From Rhodophyticola porphyridii (GTDB lineage Bacteria; Pseudomonadota; Alphaproteobacteria; Rhodobacterales; Rhodobacteraceae), in assembly GCF_003688285.1 (NCBI RefSeq), contig NZ_RCNT01000007.1, positions 186,001 through 250,000 on the forward strand: a stretch of 64,000 nt of DNA, given 5' to 3'. The translations under genes and the position numbers were made by a program. Positions 18,085-27,285 of this stretch are shown here, in pieces. A model generated the notes under the pieces. It was not told where the DNA came from, did not search any database, and was given only the letters and a program-made list of their open reading frames with translations. Numbering within the stretch: the first letter of the stretch is position 1; each line of letters opens with the position of its first letter.

Positions 18085-19656
18085 CTACCGGCCGCGGAAC
18101 AGCCCGCCCAGCACCCCGCGCACCAGCGCCTGACCTGATCGCGTGCCAAGCTGGCGGGCAAAGCTCTTGGCGAAGGTGGTCGCAATGCTGTCGCTTCGGC
18201 TGGACCGCCCCCGCGCACCCGAGCCGGATTTGCCGGTGGATGTGGACCGGCTGACGCGAGTGCCGGAATAGCGGCGTCCGGCCTGAAACTCCCGCTCCGC
18301 GATGCTCTCGGTCTCCCGCTCCAGAGCTTCGGCCTTTTCGGCCTCCGCCGCCGCCTCTTCCGCGCGCCGGGTCAGCATCTCGAAGGCGCTGTCGCGGTCG
18401 ACGGCCGCCTCGTATTTTCCGGCCACCGGCGATGCCTCGACAAGAGCCGCCCGCGCGGGCCCCGCAATCGGGCCAAGCTGGGACGAGGGCGGACGGATCA
18501 GCGTCCGCTGTACCACGCCGGGCACGCCCTTGCGTTCCAGCATCGAGGTCACGGCCTCACCCACACCCACCTCGCGGATCGCATCCTCGGTGTCGAAATC
18601 CGGGTTCTCCCGGTAATTCTCCGCCGCCTGCCGCAACTCCCGCTGATCCTTCGCCGTGAAGGCACGAAGCGCATGCTGAACCCGGTTGCCGAGCTGGCCC
18701 AGAATATCCTCGGGCACATCGGCCGGGTTCTGGGTGACGAAATAGACGCCGACGCCCTTGGACCGGATCAGCCGGGCCACCTGCTCCACCTTATCGACCA
18801 ATGCCTTGGGCGCGTCCTCGAACAGCAGATGCGCCTCGTCAAAGAAGAACACCAGCTTGGGTTTGTCCGGATCGCCCACTTCGGGCAATGTCTCGAACAG
18901 CTCCGACAACAGCCACAGCAAGAAGGTCGCATAAAGCCGGGGCGCGCCCATCAGCCTGTCGGCGGCCAGAATGTTGATCCTGCCGAACCCCTGATCATCG
19001 TGCAGCATCATGTCGGACAGCTCCAGCGCCGGCTCCCCGAATAGCTGGCTGCCGCCCTGCCCTTCCAGCACCAGAAGACGCCGCTGAATCGCGCCGATCG
19101 ACGCGGTAGAGACATTGCCGTAGCGCAGGCTGAGCGTCTCGCGGTTCTCGCCGACCCAGACCAGAAGCGCCTGAAGGTCTCTGAGATCCAGCAGCGGCAG
19201 CGACTGCTCGTCGGCCACGCGGAAGGCGATGTTCAAGATTCCTTCCTGCGCCTCGGACAGCTCCAGCAACCGGGACAGGAGCAGAGGCCCCATTTCGGAG
19301 ATCGTGGTGCGCACAGGATGGCCCGCCTCCCCGAACAGGTCCCAGAAGGTCACCGGAAAGGCGCGATAGGCATAATCGACAAAGCCGATTGCTTCGGCAC
19401 GCGACATGAAGGCGTCATGCAGCTTGAAATCGGCCGTGCCGCTGGCGCCAAGCCCGGACAGGTCGCCCTTCACATCGGACAGGAATACCGGCACGCCCCG
19501 GGCCGAGAAGCTTTCCGCCAGAATTTGCAGGGTGACCGTCTTGCCCGTGCCCGTGGCACCCGCGATCAGCCCGTGGCGGTTTGCATATTTCAAAAGCAGG
19601 GTCTGCGGCTCCGCATACGCGCTGCCCCCGCCGCCGATAAAGATACCATCACTCAT
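18085..19656 (-). CDS. HerA-like ATPase of the DUF853 / YjgR family
   Basis: A 523-residue P-loop ATPase with Walker [14 protein letters not shown] near residue 35, Walker [14 protein letters not shown] in the middle and the [18 protein letters not shown] motif of HerA-type helicase C-terminal families. The C-terminal third has a charged coiled-coil stretch ([16 protein letters not shown]) and an arginine/serine-rich tail. Family members are hexameric, cytoplasmic and of unclear biological function. The start at 19656 matches the family start (SDGIFIGG); the upstream extension is not conserved-looking. It may share a transcript with ccmF across a 204-base gap, but this is uncertain. Confidence 0.85.
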   Translation of the reverse strand: MSDGIFIGGGGSAYAEPQTLLLKYANRHGLIAGATGTGKTVTLQILAESFSARGVPVFLSDVKGDLSGLGASGTADFKLHDAFMSRAEAIGFVDYAYRAFPVTFWDLFGEAGHPVRTTISEMGPLLLSRLLELSEAQEGILNIAFRVADEQSLPLLDLRDLQALLVWVGENRETLSLRYGNVSTASIGAIQRRLLVLEGQGGSQLFGEPALELSDMMLHDDQGFGRINILAADRLMGAPRLYATFLLWLLSELFETLPEVGDPDKPKLVFFFDEAHLLFEDAPKALVDKVEQVARLIRSKGVGVYFVTQNPADVPEDILGQLGNRVQHALRAFTAKDQRELRQAAENYRENPDFDTEDAIREVGVGEAVTSMLERKGVPGVVQRTLIRPPSSQLGPIAGPARAALVEASPVAGKYEAAVDRDSAFEMLTRRAEEAAAEAEKAEALERETESIAEREFQAGRRYSGTRVSRSTSTGKSGSGARGRSSRSDSIATTFAKSFARQLGTRSGQALVRGVLGGLFRGR

Positions 19657-19780
19657 GCGTCTGAACCGTCCCAAAGAATTCCAGTCGCAATACCATACAT
19701 TCTTAACCAATCGGTGCCAGTGTGATCCGCGACGTTGCCCTCACTCCCTTGGGTGGCGTCAACTTCCTCCCTGTCGACTG

Positions 19781-19814
19781 GCCGCGTCCCCCTTGCTTGG
19801 GACGCGGCTTTTTT
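19781..19814 (+). terminator. Rho-independent terminator with no gene before it
   Basis: GCCGCGTCCC (19781-19790) and GGGACGCGGC (19799-19808) form a perfect 10-bp stem with an 8-base loop, followed by six T. No plus-strand gene ends here: the nearest upstream gene, the HerA-like ATPase, starts at 19656 and reads away. A short untranslated transcript from the 19657-19780 stretch would explain it. Confidence 0.75.
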
Positions 19815-19928
19815 CATGCCCGGCGCCTGTGGAAAAAGTGAACGCTTCCCTGTTGACCTGTGGGCTGCGCTGTCATAGCGTCTGCGCCACAACGTCGGCC
19901 AGTCCGACAGGGAGAGAAAAAACGCTGG

Positions 19929-19964
19929 AAAGGGCTCGTGTCTTCGGGCCCTTTTCGATTTTTC
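19929..19964 (+). terminator. Second hairpin, possible sRNA end or attenuator before the ialB-like gene
   Basis: AAAGGGC (19929-19935) pairs with GCCCTTT (19948-19954), followed by TCGATTTTTC. The T run is offset, so termination may be partial. With the promoter candidate at 19853-19881 it would end an RNA of roughly 75 bases. Confidence 0.5.
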
Positions 19965-20103
19965 TGCCCCGCCATCCCATCCCGGTCTGCCCGCATCTTG
20001 CGCCGTTCCCCGCCAGCGGCGCATTTTGCCCCTGACAGCGCCCGTTTCCCATGCTAGCCAGCGTCGCGATAGAGCAGAGCAGACTGCAAAAGGATACGTG
20101 ATC

Positions 20104-20775
20104 ATGAAACGCGCATTGCCCGTCATTCCCGCCATTCTGGCCCTTCTTCTGGCCGGCCCGGCCCTGGCTCAGGATACGACGCCCGAAGCGGCCGAGCCCG
20201 AGGCTCCCGAAACGGCGGCGCAGGATCCGACGGTCGACCCCGAAACGGGCCTTTCGCTCGGAACGCCCGTGCAGGACCCCAACGGGATTGGCACCACATA
20301 TGTCGCCGAAACCCATGGCGATTGGGAAATTCGCTGTATCCGCGTTGAAGAGGGCGAGTTCGAACCCTGCCAGATGTATCAGCTGCTGTCCGACCAGGAA
20401 GGCAGTCCGGTGGCGGAGTTCAACCTTTTCGACGTCCCCGATCAAGGTGAGGTCGTGGCGGGCATCACCATCGTGACGCCGCTCGACACGCTGCTGATCC
20501 CGCAGCTGCGTCTCAGTGTCGATGGCGGTCAGGCGCGACAGTATCCGTTCAGCTTCTGCCAGCCCGTTGGCTGCTTTGTCCGGATCGGGCTCGGAGAGGC
20601 GGACATCAACGCCTTTCGCGCGGGCGCCAATGCCACGATCAGCATCGTGCCCCTGCCGGCCCCCGATCAGGTTGTCGACCTGACCGCGTCGCTGACCGGG
20701 TTCACCGCGGGCTATAATGCCCTGACCGAGCGGACAGCGGCCTTCGTCGCCACTCAGGAAGGTGCGTCGGAATAG
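20104..20775 (+). CDS. Invasion-associated locus B (IalB) family periplasmic protein
   Basis: A 223-residue exported protein with a signal peptide (residues 1 to about 22, ending AGPALAQ), an acidic proline/alanine-rich linker (TPEAAEPEAPETAAQ), then an IalB domain recognised by HGDWEIRC near residue 75, FEPCQMYQLL, and the paired cysteines of FSFCQPVGCFVRIGL. IalB domains are small beta proteins of uncertain function that are common in Rhodobacterales and Rhizobiales. The ATG at 20104 is used; an earlier frame start has no signal peptide. A strong terminator follows at 20811. Confidence 0.85.
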   Translation: MKRALPVIPAILALLLAGPALAQDTTPEAAEPEAPETAAQDPTVDPETGLSLGTPVQDPNGIGTTYVAETHGDWEIRCIRVEEGEFEPCQMYQLLSDQEGSPVAEFNLFDVPDQGEVVAGITIVTPLDTLLIPQLRLSVDGGQARQYPFSFCQPVGCFVRIGLGEADINAFRAGANATISIVPLPAPDQVVDLTASLTGFTAGYNALTERTAAFVATQEGASE

Positions 20776-20810
20776 ACATCCGCGCGCGACCCGCATTCCG
20801 GTTCACAGGC

Positions 20811-20843
20811 AAACGCCCTGCCCGCTTCGGTCAGGGCGTTTTT
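20811..20843. terminator. Bidirectional terminator between ialB-like and ketosynthase genes
   Basis: AAACGCCCTG (20811-20820) and CAGGGCGTTT (20832-20841) form a perfect 10-bp stem with an 11-base loop and T-rich ends. It lies between two converging genes and can serve both. Confidence 0.8.
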
Positions 20844-20869
20844 CGTTTCAGCGATGTTTTGGTCGGCAC

Positions 20870-22081
20870 TCAGGCCACCGCGCGCAGAGCCAGCACCGCA
20901 TTCAGCCCGCCAAACGCAAACGCATTCGACAGAACCGCGCCAACCTTGGCGTCCCGCGCCACATTCGGCACCACGTCCAGCGCGCATTCCGGATCCGGCT
21001 CCTCATAGCCGATCGTCGGGGCGATAACGCCCTCGCGCAGAGCCATGATGCAGGCCAGAAGTTCCACCGCGCCGGTACCGCCGATCAAATGGCCGTGCAT
21101 GGATTTGGTTGAGGAGATCATCAGATCGTTGGCGTGATGCCCGAAGGCATCGGCGACGGCGGCGCATTCCGTCTTGTCATTCGCGGCCGTGCCGGTTCCA
21201 TGGGCATTGATATAGCCGATGTCCTCGGGGTTCAGCCCGGCATCGCGCATTGCGCCCGAAATCGCGCGCGCCGCCCCCTGTTTCGACGGCATGACGATAT
21301 CGGCGGCATCCGACGTCATGGCGAAACCGACCATCTCGGCCAGGATCTCCGCGCCGCGGGCCCGGGCATGCTCGTATTCCTCGAACACGAATACCGCCGC
21401 GCCTTCGCCCTGCACCATCCCGTTGCGGGTGGCGGAAAACGGGCGGCAGGCGTCCTTGGACATCACGCGCAACCCTTCCCAGGCCTTGACGCCGCCGAAG
21501 GTCAGCATCGCCTCGGATCCGCCGGTCACCATCGCATCGCAAAGCCCGGTGCGGATCATCTGAAATGCCTGCCCCATCGCATGGTTCGACGACGCGCAGG
21601 CGGTGGCGACCGAAAAGGACGGGCCTTTGAGATTGTACTCCATGCTCACATGGCTGGCGGCCGCATTGTTCATCAGCTTGGGCACAACGAACGGGTGGAC
21701 GCGGTTCTTGCCCTCTTCGTACACGCTGCGGTAATTCTCGTCCCAGGTGTTCACACCGCCACCTGCCGTGCCGAACACGACGCCCGACCGCGCCGCCAGT
21801 TGCCCCGCGAAACTCAGCCCCGACTGCGCGAGCGCCTCCTTCGTGGCGATCAAGGTGAACTGGGTGAACCGGTCGTAAAGCGCGATCTGCTGTCGGTTGA
21901 ACAGCGCCTCGGGCTCGTAGCCCTTCACCTGACCGCCGATCTTGACCGACAGGCGGTCCACATCGCGCAATTCCAGTTCGGCGATACCGCAGCGTCCGTC
22001 GCGCATCGCATCCAGCGTCGTCGCCACATCCTGCCCCAGGGCATTGATGGTGCCTTGCCCGGTGATTACGACCCGTCTCAT
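20870..22081 (-). CDS. Beta-ketoacyl-ACP synthase (FabF-like)
   Basis: A 403-residue condensing enzyme with an intact catalytic triad: Cys162 in ATACASSNHA, His294 in NAHGTGTAANDKTE and His331 in KSMHGHLIGG. It elongates an acyl chain on ACP by decarboxylative condensation. The stop of the ACP gene overlaps its start (ATGA), so it probably works with that ACP rather than the housekeeping one. Position next to an LpxD-like gene suggests that it helps make a special acyl chain for lipid A or another envelope lipid. It is cytosolic, without a signal peptide. Confidence 0.88.
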   Translation of the reverse strand: MRRVVITGQGTINALGQDVATTLDAMRDGRCGIAELELRDVDRLSVKIGGQVKGYEPEALFNRQQIALYDRFTQFTLIATKEALAQSGLSFAGQLAARSGVVFGTAGGGVNTWDENYRSVYEEGKNRVHPFVVPKLMNNAAASHVSMEYNLKGPSFSVATACASSNHAMGQAFQMIRTGLCDAMVTGGSEAMLTFGGVKAWEGLRVMSKDACRPFSATRNGMVQGEGAAVFVFEEYEHARARGAEILAEMVGFAMTSDAADIVMPSKQGAARAISGAMRDAGLNPEDIGYINAHGTGTAANDKTECAAVADAFGHHANDLMISSTKSMHGHLIGGTGAVELLACIMALREGVIAPTIGYEEPDPECALDVVPNVARDAKVGAVLSNAFAFGGLNAVLALRAVA

Positions 22082-22341
22082 TTCTGATCGGCCACCAGTC
22101 CTTCGACGGCTTTCACGATTGCGGCCACGCTTGAGATGTCAAACGCGCTCTGCTCGGGTTCATTGGCGTTGAACGGTACCTGAATATCGAAGGCCTCTTC
22201 TATCGCAAAGATGGATTCCACCAGTCCAAGGCTATCGATCCCCAGATCTTCCAGCGAGTTGTCCATGGCGACATCGCCCGGCTCCAGCACCGCCTGTTCC
22301 GCTATGATCGCAATCACCCTGTCCTGAACACTGTCGGCCAT
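22078..22341 (-). CDS. Dedicated acyl carrier protein
   Basis: An 87-residue acidic ACP with the phosphopantetheine site LGIDSLGLVES (Ser37). It differs from a housekeeping AcpP, having a longer C-terminal region with an ANEPEQSAFDISS insert. It would carry the acyl chain between the adjacent ketosynthase and the LpxD-like transferase. The ATG at 22341 is preferred to the upstream ATG at 22368 because the family starts there; the longer form would add nine residues. It overlaps the ketosynthase gene and lies 34 bases after lpxD. Confidence 0.88.
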   Translation of the reverse strand: MADSVQDRVIAIIAEQAVLEPGDVAMDNSLEDLGIDSLGLVESIFAIEEAFDIQVPFNANEPEQSAFDISSVAAIVKAVEGLVADQK

Positions 22342-22375
22342 CTGGTCTGCCCTCGGATCGTTTCTCACCGCTCAC

Positions 22376-23476
22376 TTAGTCATTCTGGCCGCGGTTGAAA
22401 ACGGCTTTCTGCAATGCCTCGACGGTCTTCATGACGCGGGGCAGACGGCGCATCGCTTTGTAGATCTCCACCTGCGTATCCATTTTCACGGCGGGAGAGC
22501 CCATAAGCATTCGCCCCGACGGCACATTGGAGAAGATCTTGGTGGCCCCCGCCGCAACCACATCATCGCCGATGACGATATTGTCCGACAGTCCGCATTG
22601 CCCGCCCAGAACCACCCGGTCGCCGATCACCGTCGATCCGGCGCTGCCCACCTGCCCACAAATCAGACAATCCCGCCCGATGCGCACGTTGTGGCCGATA
22701 TGGACAAGGTTATCGAGCTTGGTGCCGTCGCCGATTTCCGTGTTGGCGATCGTGCCGCGGTCGATGGCGGTATTGGCGCCGATCTCCACATCGTCGCCCA
22801 GAACGACCGAGCCGAGGGAGTGGATGCGCGTCCAGCTTTGCGACACAGCGGGCGCGGGCGCGGAGCCCTTGCCAAGCGTCTCGCGCGCCATCTCGACCGT
22901 CGATTTCTCCGGCGTGACAAAGGAAAAGCCGTCCCCACCGATCACCGCGCCCGGCTGGATGAACACCCGGTCCCCGATCCGCACCCGCGTACCGATGCGG
23001 ACGCCGGCATGGATCACCGCGTCATCGCCGATTGCCGCCTCGGCCCCTATGCTCGCATGTGCGCCGATCCGGGCATTTGCGCCGATCTCCGCGCCGCGCC
23101 CGATCACCACGAAGGGCCCGATGGCTGCGCCCGCGCCGATCCGGGCGCGGGCGTCGATCACCGCCGTGGCGTGGACACCCGCCGCGATCCCGGTCCCCGG
23201 ATCCATCGCCGCGGTCAGCCCGGCCAGCGCATAGCGCGGCCGTGGCGCGATGATGGCCGCCTTGAGCCCGAGCGCTTGCCAGTCACTGCCTGCGCCCAGA
23301 ACGGCAGCCCGCGCCGCGCCCTTGGAGAGATCGGCCAGAAATTTCTCGGACATGGCCAATGCCAGCTGATCCGGGCCCGCCGTGGCGGGCTCCGCCAGTC
23401 CGGTAACCTCAAGATCGACGGCGCCCAGGGCTTCCGCCCCGAGCGCCGCTGCAATCTGTTCAATCGTGTGGACCAT
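22376..23476 (-). CDS. lpxD: LpxD-like UDP-3-O-acylglucosamine N-acyltransferase
   Basis: A 366-residue left-handed beta-helix acyltransferase with many hexapeptide repeats (for example IGARIGA and IGDRVF-type units), a [13 protein letters not shown] segment and the catalytic-region motif [14 protein letters not shown]. LpxD adds the N-linked 3-hydroxyacyl chain to lipid A precursors. It lies in a row with its own ACP and ketosynthase rather than with bamA/lpxA/lpxB, so it may be a paralogue with another acyl specificity; whether a second copy exists cannot be seen. The start at 23476 is 37 bases after the L,D-transpeptidase stop. Confidence 0.85.
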   Translation of the reverse strand: MVHTIEQIAAALGAEALGAVDLEVTGLAEPATAGPDQLALAMSEKFLADLSKGAARAAVLGAGSDWQALGLKAAIIAPRPRYALAGLTAAMDPGTGIAAGVHATAVIDARARIGAGAAIGPFVVIGRGAEIGANARIGAHASIGAEAAIGDDAVIHAGVRIGTRVRIGDRVFIQPGAVIGGDGFSFVTPEKSTVEMARETLGKGSAPAPAVSQSWTRIHSLGSVVLGDDVEIGANTAIDRGTIANTEIGDGTKLDNLVHIGHNVRIGRDCLICGQVGSAGSTVIGDRVVLGGQCGLSDNIVIGDDVVAAGATKIFSNVPSGRMLMGSPAVKMDTQVEIYKAMRRLPRVMKTVEALQKAVFNRGQND

Positions 23477-23512
23477 GGCCCGCCGCCTCGCCTAATGCAT
23501 GCGGCGAGAGGT

Positions 23513-25117
23513 TTAGCTTGTGACGGCGCGCACCGCCACCCCTGCGTCCAGCATCGCCTGCCAGAGCAACGTGTTCCGGCCATAGACATCGTCGCGGTAG
23601 TTCACCCGGCCCTCCGGCGTGATCCAGGCCGTCCAGTACACCAGATGCACCGGGATCGGCGTCTCCAGATTGACCTGCGTTTCCCGGCCCGAGCGCCGAT
23701 AGGTCTGGTACAGCGCCTCGGGGTCCTCCTCCTGCGGGGCAAGCAGATGATAGGCCAGTTCCTGCGGCCGGTGGACCCGCACACAGCCATGGGAATAGGC
23801 CCGCACCTGACGCTCGAACAGGTTCCGCGAAGGCGTGTCGTGGAGGTAGATGTTCCAGCGGTTCGGGAACATGAACTTCACCTCGCCGAGCGCATTCTGG
23901 CTGCCCGGGGGCTGGCGCAGATCGAAGGGGAAATTCCGTGCCGTGTACTGGCTGAAATCGATCCCCTGGCGGCTGACGACCCGGCCACCGCGCAGCAATT
24001 GCAGATGGCCGGCCGCGGCGGGGTTGCTGCGCATCTGAGGCAGGTATTCGCCCACCGCGATCGAGCGCGGCACATTCCAGCTCGGATTGATGACCATATG
24101 CTCCATCACATCCGAAAACTCGGGGGTGCGCCGGTCGCTGTCGCGATGGCCGACGACGACGCGGGTTTCGAACGTGACCTGCTCGCCATCGATCACATAG
24201 GCGTGGAAGTCGGCGATGTTGACCAGAATATGCCGGTCCCCCCTCTCCCGGTTCATCCAGCGCTGGCGTTCCATCGCAAGAATGATCTGCCCGAGACGCG
24301 TTTCGACGCCCACATTGATCTCGGCCATGGTGTCGGCGCCGGCCTCTCCGTCCGCGGTCAGCCCGTGATCGTTCTGAAAGCGCTGCACGGCGGCCTGAAG
24401 TGTGGCGTCATAGGTCGCGCTGGCCGAACGCTCCAGATAGCCCATGGCGATCAGACGGTTCCGCAGCGCGATTACCGGCTCTCCGCTATCGCCGGGTGCC
24501 AATGCCCCGGCCTGAACCGTCGAGCCCCATCCGCCCGCACCCAGCACGCGCTCCAGCCGGAGCTTTTCGCGCATCAGGCGAACGTATTCCGGATGGCTGG
24601 GCGGCAATGCCCGCATGAACTCGTGCGGGTTGGAGGATGCAAAGCTGCGGATCTGTTCCAGCGGATCGCGCCGCGGCAGGTCCTTCACGATGTCGGAGAC
24701 AACATCGTCTGGCTCCAGCAGACCGGATTGCACATCGCGGGCATATTGCAGAAACATCCGGGAGGCGAGCACTTCGGCCTGGCCGCGCGCATAGGGATTG
24801 TCCGCATCGCGGAACGTGGCGCGGAGCAGATCGGCATCGTAACGCGAGACAGGCAGCCCGTGATCCTCGGCACGGTCGAGCGCGGTCAACAACGCATTGC
24901 GGCGGGAGGCCGCCTCGGTCGTTGTCCAGATCGGCTCGAAATTCCGTTCGCGATAGAACGTGGCCAGCGCGTCGTTCGACGATGCGGCCTCGGCAATCGC
25001 CTGTCTGAGCGCAGTGACCTGTTGCGCGTCTGCGCTGTGTGTCACCAGCAGACCGTTAAAAAACACCAGCCCCACGACCAATAGAGGAGCAGCTGACCTG
25101 AAAATCCGTAGCCTCAT
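23513..25117 (-). CDS. YcbB-type L,D-transpeptidase
   Basis: A 534-residue periplasmic cross-linking enzyme with a signal peptide (residues 1 to about 32, ending HSADAQ). It has a peptidoglycan-binding domain in the middle (VQRFQNDHGLTADGEAGADT) and a YkuD catalytic domain with AYSHGCVRVHRPQELAYHLL (Cys445). It makes 3-3 cross-links in peptidoglycan. The start at 25117 carries the signal peptide and a GAGAAG site. It heads a minus-strand group that continues with lpxD, acp and the ketosynthase, and diverges from a DUF882 peptidase, so the block links wall and outer-membrane assembly. Confidence 0.9.
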   Translation of the reverse strand: MRLRIFRSAAPLLVVGLVFFNGLLVTHSADAQQVTALRQAIAEAASSNDALATFYRERNFEPIWTTTEAASRRNALLTALDRAEDHGLPVSRYDADLLRATFRDADNPYARGQAEVLASRMFLQYARDVQSGLLEPDDVVSDIVKDLPRRDPLEQIRSFASSNPHEFMRALPPSHPEYVRLMREKLRLERVLGAGGWGSTVQAGALAPGDSGEPVIALRNRLIAMGYLERSASATYDATLQAAVQRFQNDHGLTADGEAGADTMAEINVGVETRLGQIILAMERQRWMNRERGDRHILVNIADFHAYVIDGEQVTFETRVVVGHRDSDRRTPEFSDVMEHMVINPSWNVPRSIAVGEYLPQMRSNPAAAGHLQLLRGGRVVSRQGIDFSQYTARNFPFDLRQPPGSQNALGEVKFMFPNRWNIYLHDTPSRNLFERQVRAYSHGCVRVHRPQELAYHLLAPQEEDPEALYQTYRRSGRETQVNLETPIPVHLVYWTAWITPEGRVNYRDDVYGRNTLLWQAMLDAGVAVRAVTS

Positions 25118-25487
25118 CTTCTCAATACCTGTTTGCAAACAGTTCACACCCTTGTGACCACCCTGCTGTCAAAGCCTCGGCGCTGTCCATTCACAATATC
25201 GCAAGGCCTGTGGGCTAAACCGGAATTCACCACGATCTGTTCCCGGTCTGCAACGGCCGGTACTGGTCCTCGCGATGCCGCGTTGTCGACACCGATTCTG
25301 CGAAAGCTGGGCGGAATTCTGCCGAAATGACACGGCATGTCGGTAAATCGGAAAGGCGGCACTTTAAGAATTCTCTCGTTTGTGTCATCAACAGCACATC
25401 TGAGGGGATAGATACGCAGAATAGCTGCAAAAAGCGGCATAAGACGTGTGACGGAACGAGCAGAGACGAGATGGGGCACAGATTTAT
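25118..25487. other. 370-base divergent gap between L,D-transpeptidase and DUF882 genes
   Basis: No open frame of coding quality, RNA gene or repeat was seen. It must hold the promoters for the two divergent peptidoglycan genes, but no convincing -35/-10 pair could be fixed by eye. Confidence 0.5.
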
Positions 25488-26048
25488 ATGACCAGGTCAA
25501 CGTTTACGCGGCGCGCTTTGTTGCGCGTTTTCGCCGCCAGCGCTGTGAGCGCCGCACCGGTGATGGCAAATGCTTTCGGGTTTCTCCGCGGGGCCGGCGA
25601 TATCCGCAAACTCTCCATGTATAACGGCCGCACCGGCGAAAGCATGGATATGATTTACTGGATCGACGGCGACTATGTCGGCCCGGCGCTGGACGAGGTG
25701 AACCACTTCATGCGCGACTGGCGCCAGAACGAGGTGCGCCGGATCGACACCCGCACCATCGACATCATGGCCGCAGCCCACAACCTGCTGGAAACCTCCG
25801 AACCCTATACCCTTCTGTCGGGATACCGCTCTGCCGCAACGAATGCGATGCTCCGCTCCCGCTCCCGCGGAGTGGCCCGCCACTCCCGCCATATGACCGG
25901 CGAAGCGGCGGATCTGCGGATCAACTCGCGCAGCGTCAGTCAGATCGCCCGCGCCGCCGCAGCCTGCAACGCCGGTGGCGTCGGCCGGTACTCCGGCTCC
26001 AACTTCGTGCATATGGATTGCGGCCCGGTTCGCACCTGGGGCCGCTAG
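25488..26048 (+). CDS. DUF882 family peptidase (M15-like), exported
   Basis: A 186-residue exported protein with a Tat-like N-terminus ([12 protein letters not shown]). It has an M15-type zinc site: [10 protein letters not shown] provides a histidine and aspartate, and FVHMDCG the second histidine. DUF882 proteins resemble D-Ala-D-Ala carboxypeptidases and are often encoded beside YcbB-type transpeptidases in Rhodobacterales, as here. It may trim peptidoglycan stem peptides. A terminator follows at 26097. The start is the ATG at 25488; no strong ribosome-binding site is seen. Confidence 0.82.
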   Translation: MTRSTFTRRALLRVFAASAVSAAPVMANAFGFLRGAGDIRKLSMYNGRTGESMDMIYWIDGDYVGPALDEVNHFMRDWRQNEVRRIDTRTIDIMAAAHNLLETSEPYTLLSGYRSAATNAMLRSRSRGVARHSRHMTGEAADLRINSRSVSQIARAAAACNAGGVGRYSGSNFVHMDCGPVRTWGR

Positions 26049-26096
26049 GCACGAACCCCGCCGCCCCCGGCATCTCTCTTTTCGTTCCGCGTCCGG

Positions 26097-26124
26097 CCCC
26101 GCATCTGGCGGGGTCTTTGTTTTT
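26097..26124 (+). terminator. Rho-independent terminator after the DUF882 gene
   Basis: CCCCGC (26097-26102), a 5-base loop and GCGGGG (26108-26113) are followed by TCTTTGTTTTT. It lies 49 bases after the DUF882 stop and upstream of msrB. Confidence 0.75.
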
Positions 26125-26193
26125 CGCGTCGATGGACTTCGCGCCTCGGGCCCCCATATCATGGGTCGACGCGACAAACCGCAGGAGGAACAG

Positions 26194-26643
26194 ATGGGCA
26201 CCTATGCCAGAACCGAAGAGGCCATCGCAGCGCTCAGTCCCGAGGAATACCGGGTGACGCAGGAGAACGGAACCGAGCGTCCCGGCACCGGCGCGCTGCT
26301 TGGCAACAAGGAGCCCGGCATCTATGTGGACATCGTTTCGGGCGAACCGCTTTTCGCCTCGGCCGACAAATACGAAAGCGGCTGCGGCTGGCCCAGTTTC
26401 ACCAAACCGATCGAGCCGGCCCATATCAACGAAGTGACCGACACCACCCATGGCATGATCCGGACCGAGGTACGCTCGGCCCACGGAGACAGTCATCTGG
26501 GCCATGTCTTTCCGGATGGCCCCCGGGACCGGGGCGGCCTGCGCTATTGCATCAATTCGGCATCCCTGCGGTTCGTCCACCGTGACGACATGGAGGCGCA
26601 AGGATATGGCGCCTATCTGGATCAGGTGGAGGACGTGGCATGA
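26194..26643 (+). CDS. msrB: Peptide-methionine (R)-S-oxide reductase
   Basis: A 149-residue MsrB with [27 protein letters not shown] and the catalytic [11 protein letters not shown]. The two CxxC zinc motifs of many MsrB proteins are missing, so it is a zinc-free form. A strong GGAGGAA site lies before the ATG at 26194, and the longer open frame upstream is rejected. It reduces methionine-R-sulfoxide in oxidised proteins. It overlaps msrA by ATGA; the pair repairs both sulfoxide epimers. No signal peptide is present, so it is cytosolic. Confidence 0.93.
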   Translation: MGTYARTEEAIAALSPEEYRVTQENGTERPGTGALLGNKEPGIYVDIVSGEPLFASADKYESGCGWPSFTKPIEPAHINEVTDTTHGMIRTEVRSAHGDSHLGHVFPDGPRDRGGLRYCINSASLRFVHRDDMEAQGYGAYLDQVEDVA

Positions 26644-27146
26644 GCGCGCGCGCAGTTCTGGCCGGTGGCTGCTTCTGGGGCATGCAGGATCTTATCCGCA
26701 AGCGCACCGGGGTCGTGTCGACACGAGTGGGGTACACCGGCGGCGACGTTCCGAACGCCACCTATCGCAACCATGGCACCCATGCCGAAGCGATCGAGAT
26801 CATCTTCGATCCGACGCAGGTCAGCTATCGCGACCTGCTGGAGCTGTTTTTCCAGATCCACGACCCCACCACGCTGAACCGTCAGGGGAACGACCGCGGT
26901 CTCTCCTACCGCTCGGCGATCTACTATGTGGACGAAGAGCAGCGGCAGGTGGCCCATGACACCATCGCCGATGTGAATGCCTCGGGTCTCTGGCCCGGCC
27001 CGGTGGTGACCGAAGTCGAACCGGTCGGCGATTTCTGGGAAGCCGAGCCGGAACATCAGGATTATCTTGAACGGATCCCGAACGGCTATACCTGTCATTT
27101 TCCGCGCCCCGACTGGATCCTGCCGAAACGCGCCGCCGCCGAGTGA
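26640..27146 (+). CDS. msrA: Peptide-methionine (S)-S-oxide reductase
   Basis: A 168-residue MsrA with the catalytic motif GGCFWGMQD (Cys11) close to the N-terminus, VGYTGG, and the [11 protein letters not shown] block. It reduces methionine-S-sulfoxide. It overlaps msrB by four bases, so the two repair enzymes are made together. Length and motifs are normal. A GC-rich hairpin (GCCCGGC / GCCGGGC, 27147-27167) follows at once but lacks a T run. Confidence 0.93.
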   Translation: MSARAVLAGGCFWGMQDLIRKRTGVVSTRVGYTGGDVPNATYRNHGTHAEAIEIIFDPTQVSYRDLLELFFQIHDPTTLNRQGNDRGLSYRSAIYYVDEEQRQVAHDTIADVNASGLWPGPVVTEVEPVGDFWEAEPEHQDYLERIPNGYTCHFPRPDWILPKRAAAE

Positions 27147-27285
27147 GCCCGGCCTCGCGCGCCGGGCCTGCGGCGCGGCTCCCCCGGCGACGGGATTCCG
27201 GTTCAGCCCTGTTCAGGGACCGTCATGATTGCTCTGGCGCGGATTGGCGCCAGAGGTCTGCGCGCTGAACGAGACGCCGCGTGGG

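Larger units (their letters stand above)
19657..20103 (+). other. 447-base gap with two candidate small-RNA terminators
   Basis: No gene is seen here. The region carries two hairpins on the plus strand (19781-19814 and 19929-19964). It also has a possible promoter, TTGACC (19853-19858) with a 17-base spacer to TAGCGT (19876-19881). The sequence before the first hairpin includes a pyrimidine-rich CTTCCTCCC stretch that could pair with ribosome-binding sites. The rest is the leader of the ialB-like gene. Confidence 0.5.

Noticed and set aside
22598-25084. An 828-codon open frame on the plus strand
   Set aside because: It lies entirely antisense to lpxD and the L,D-transpeptidase gene, which have clear motifs. 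Its translation is rich in Arg, His and Asp, as expected for the shadow of a high-GC gene.
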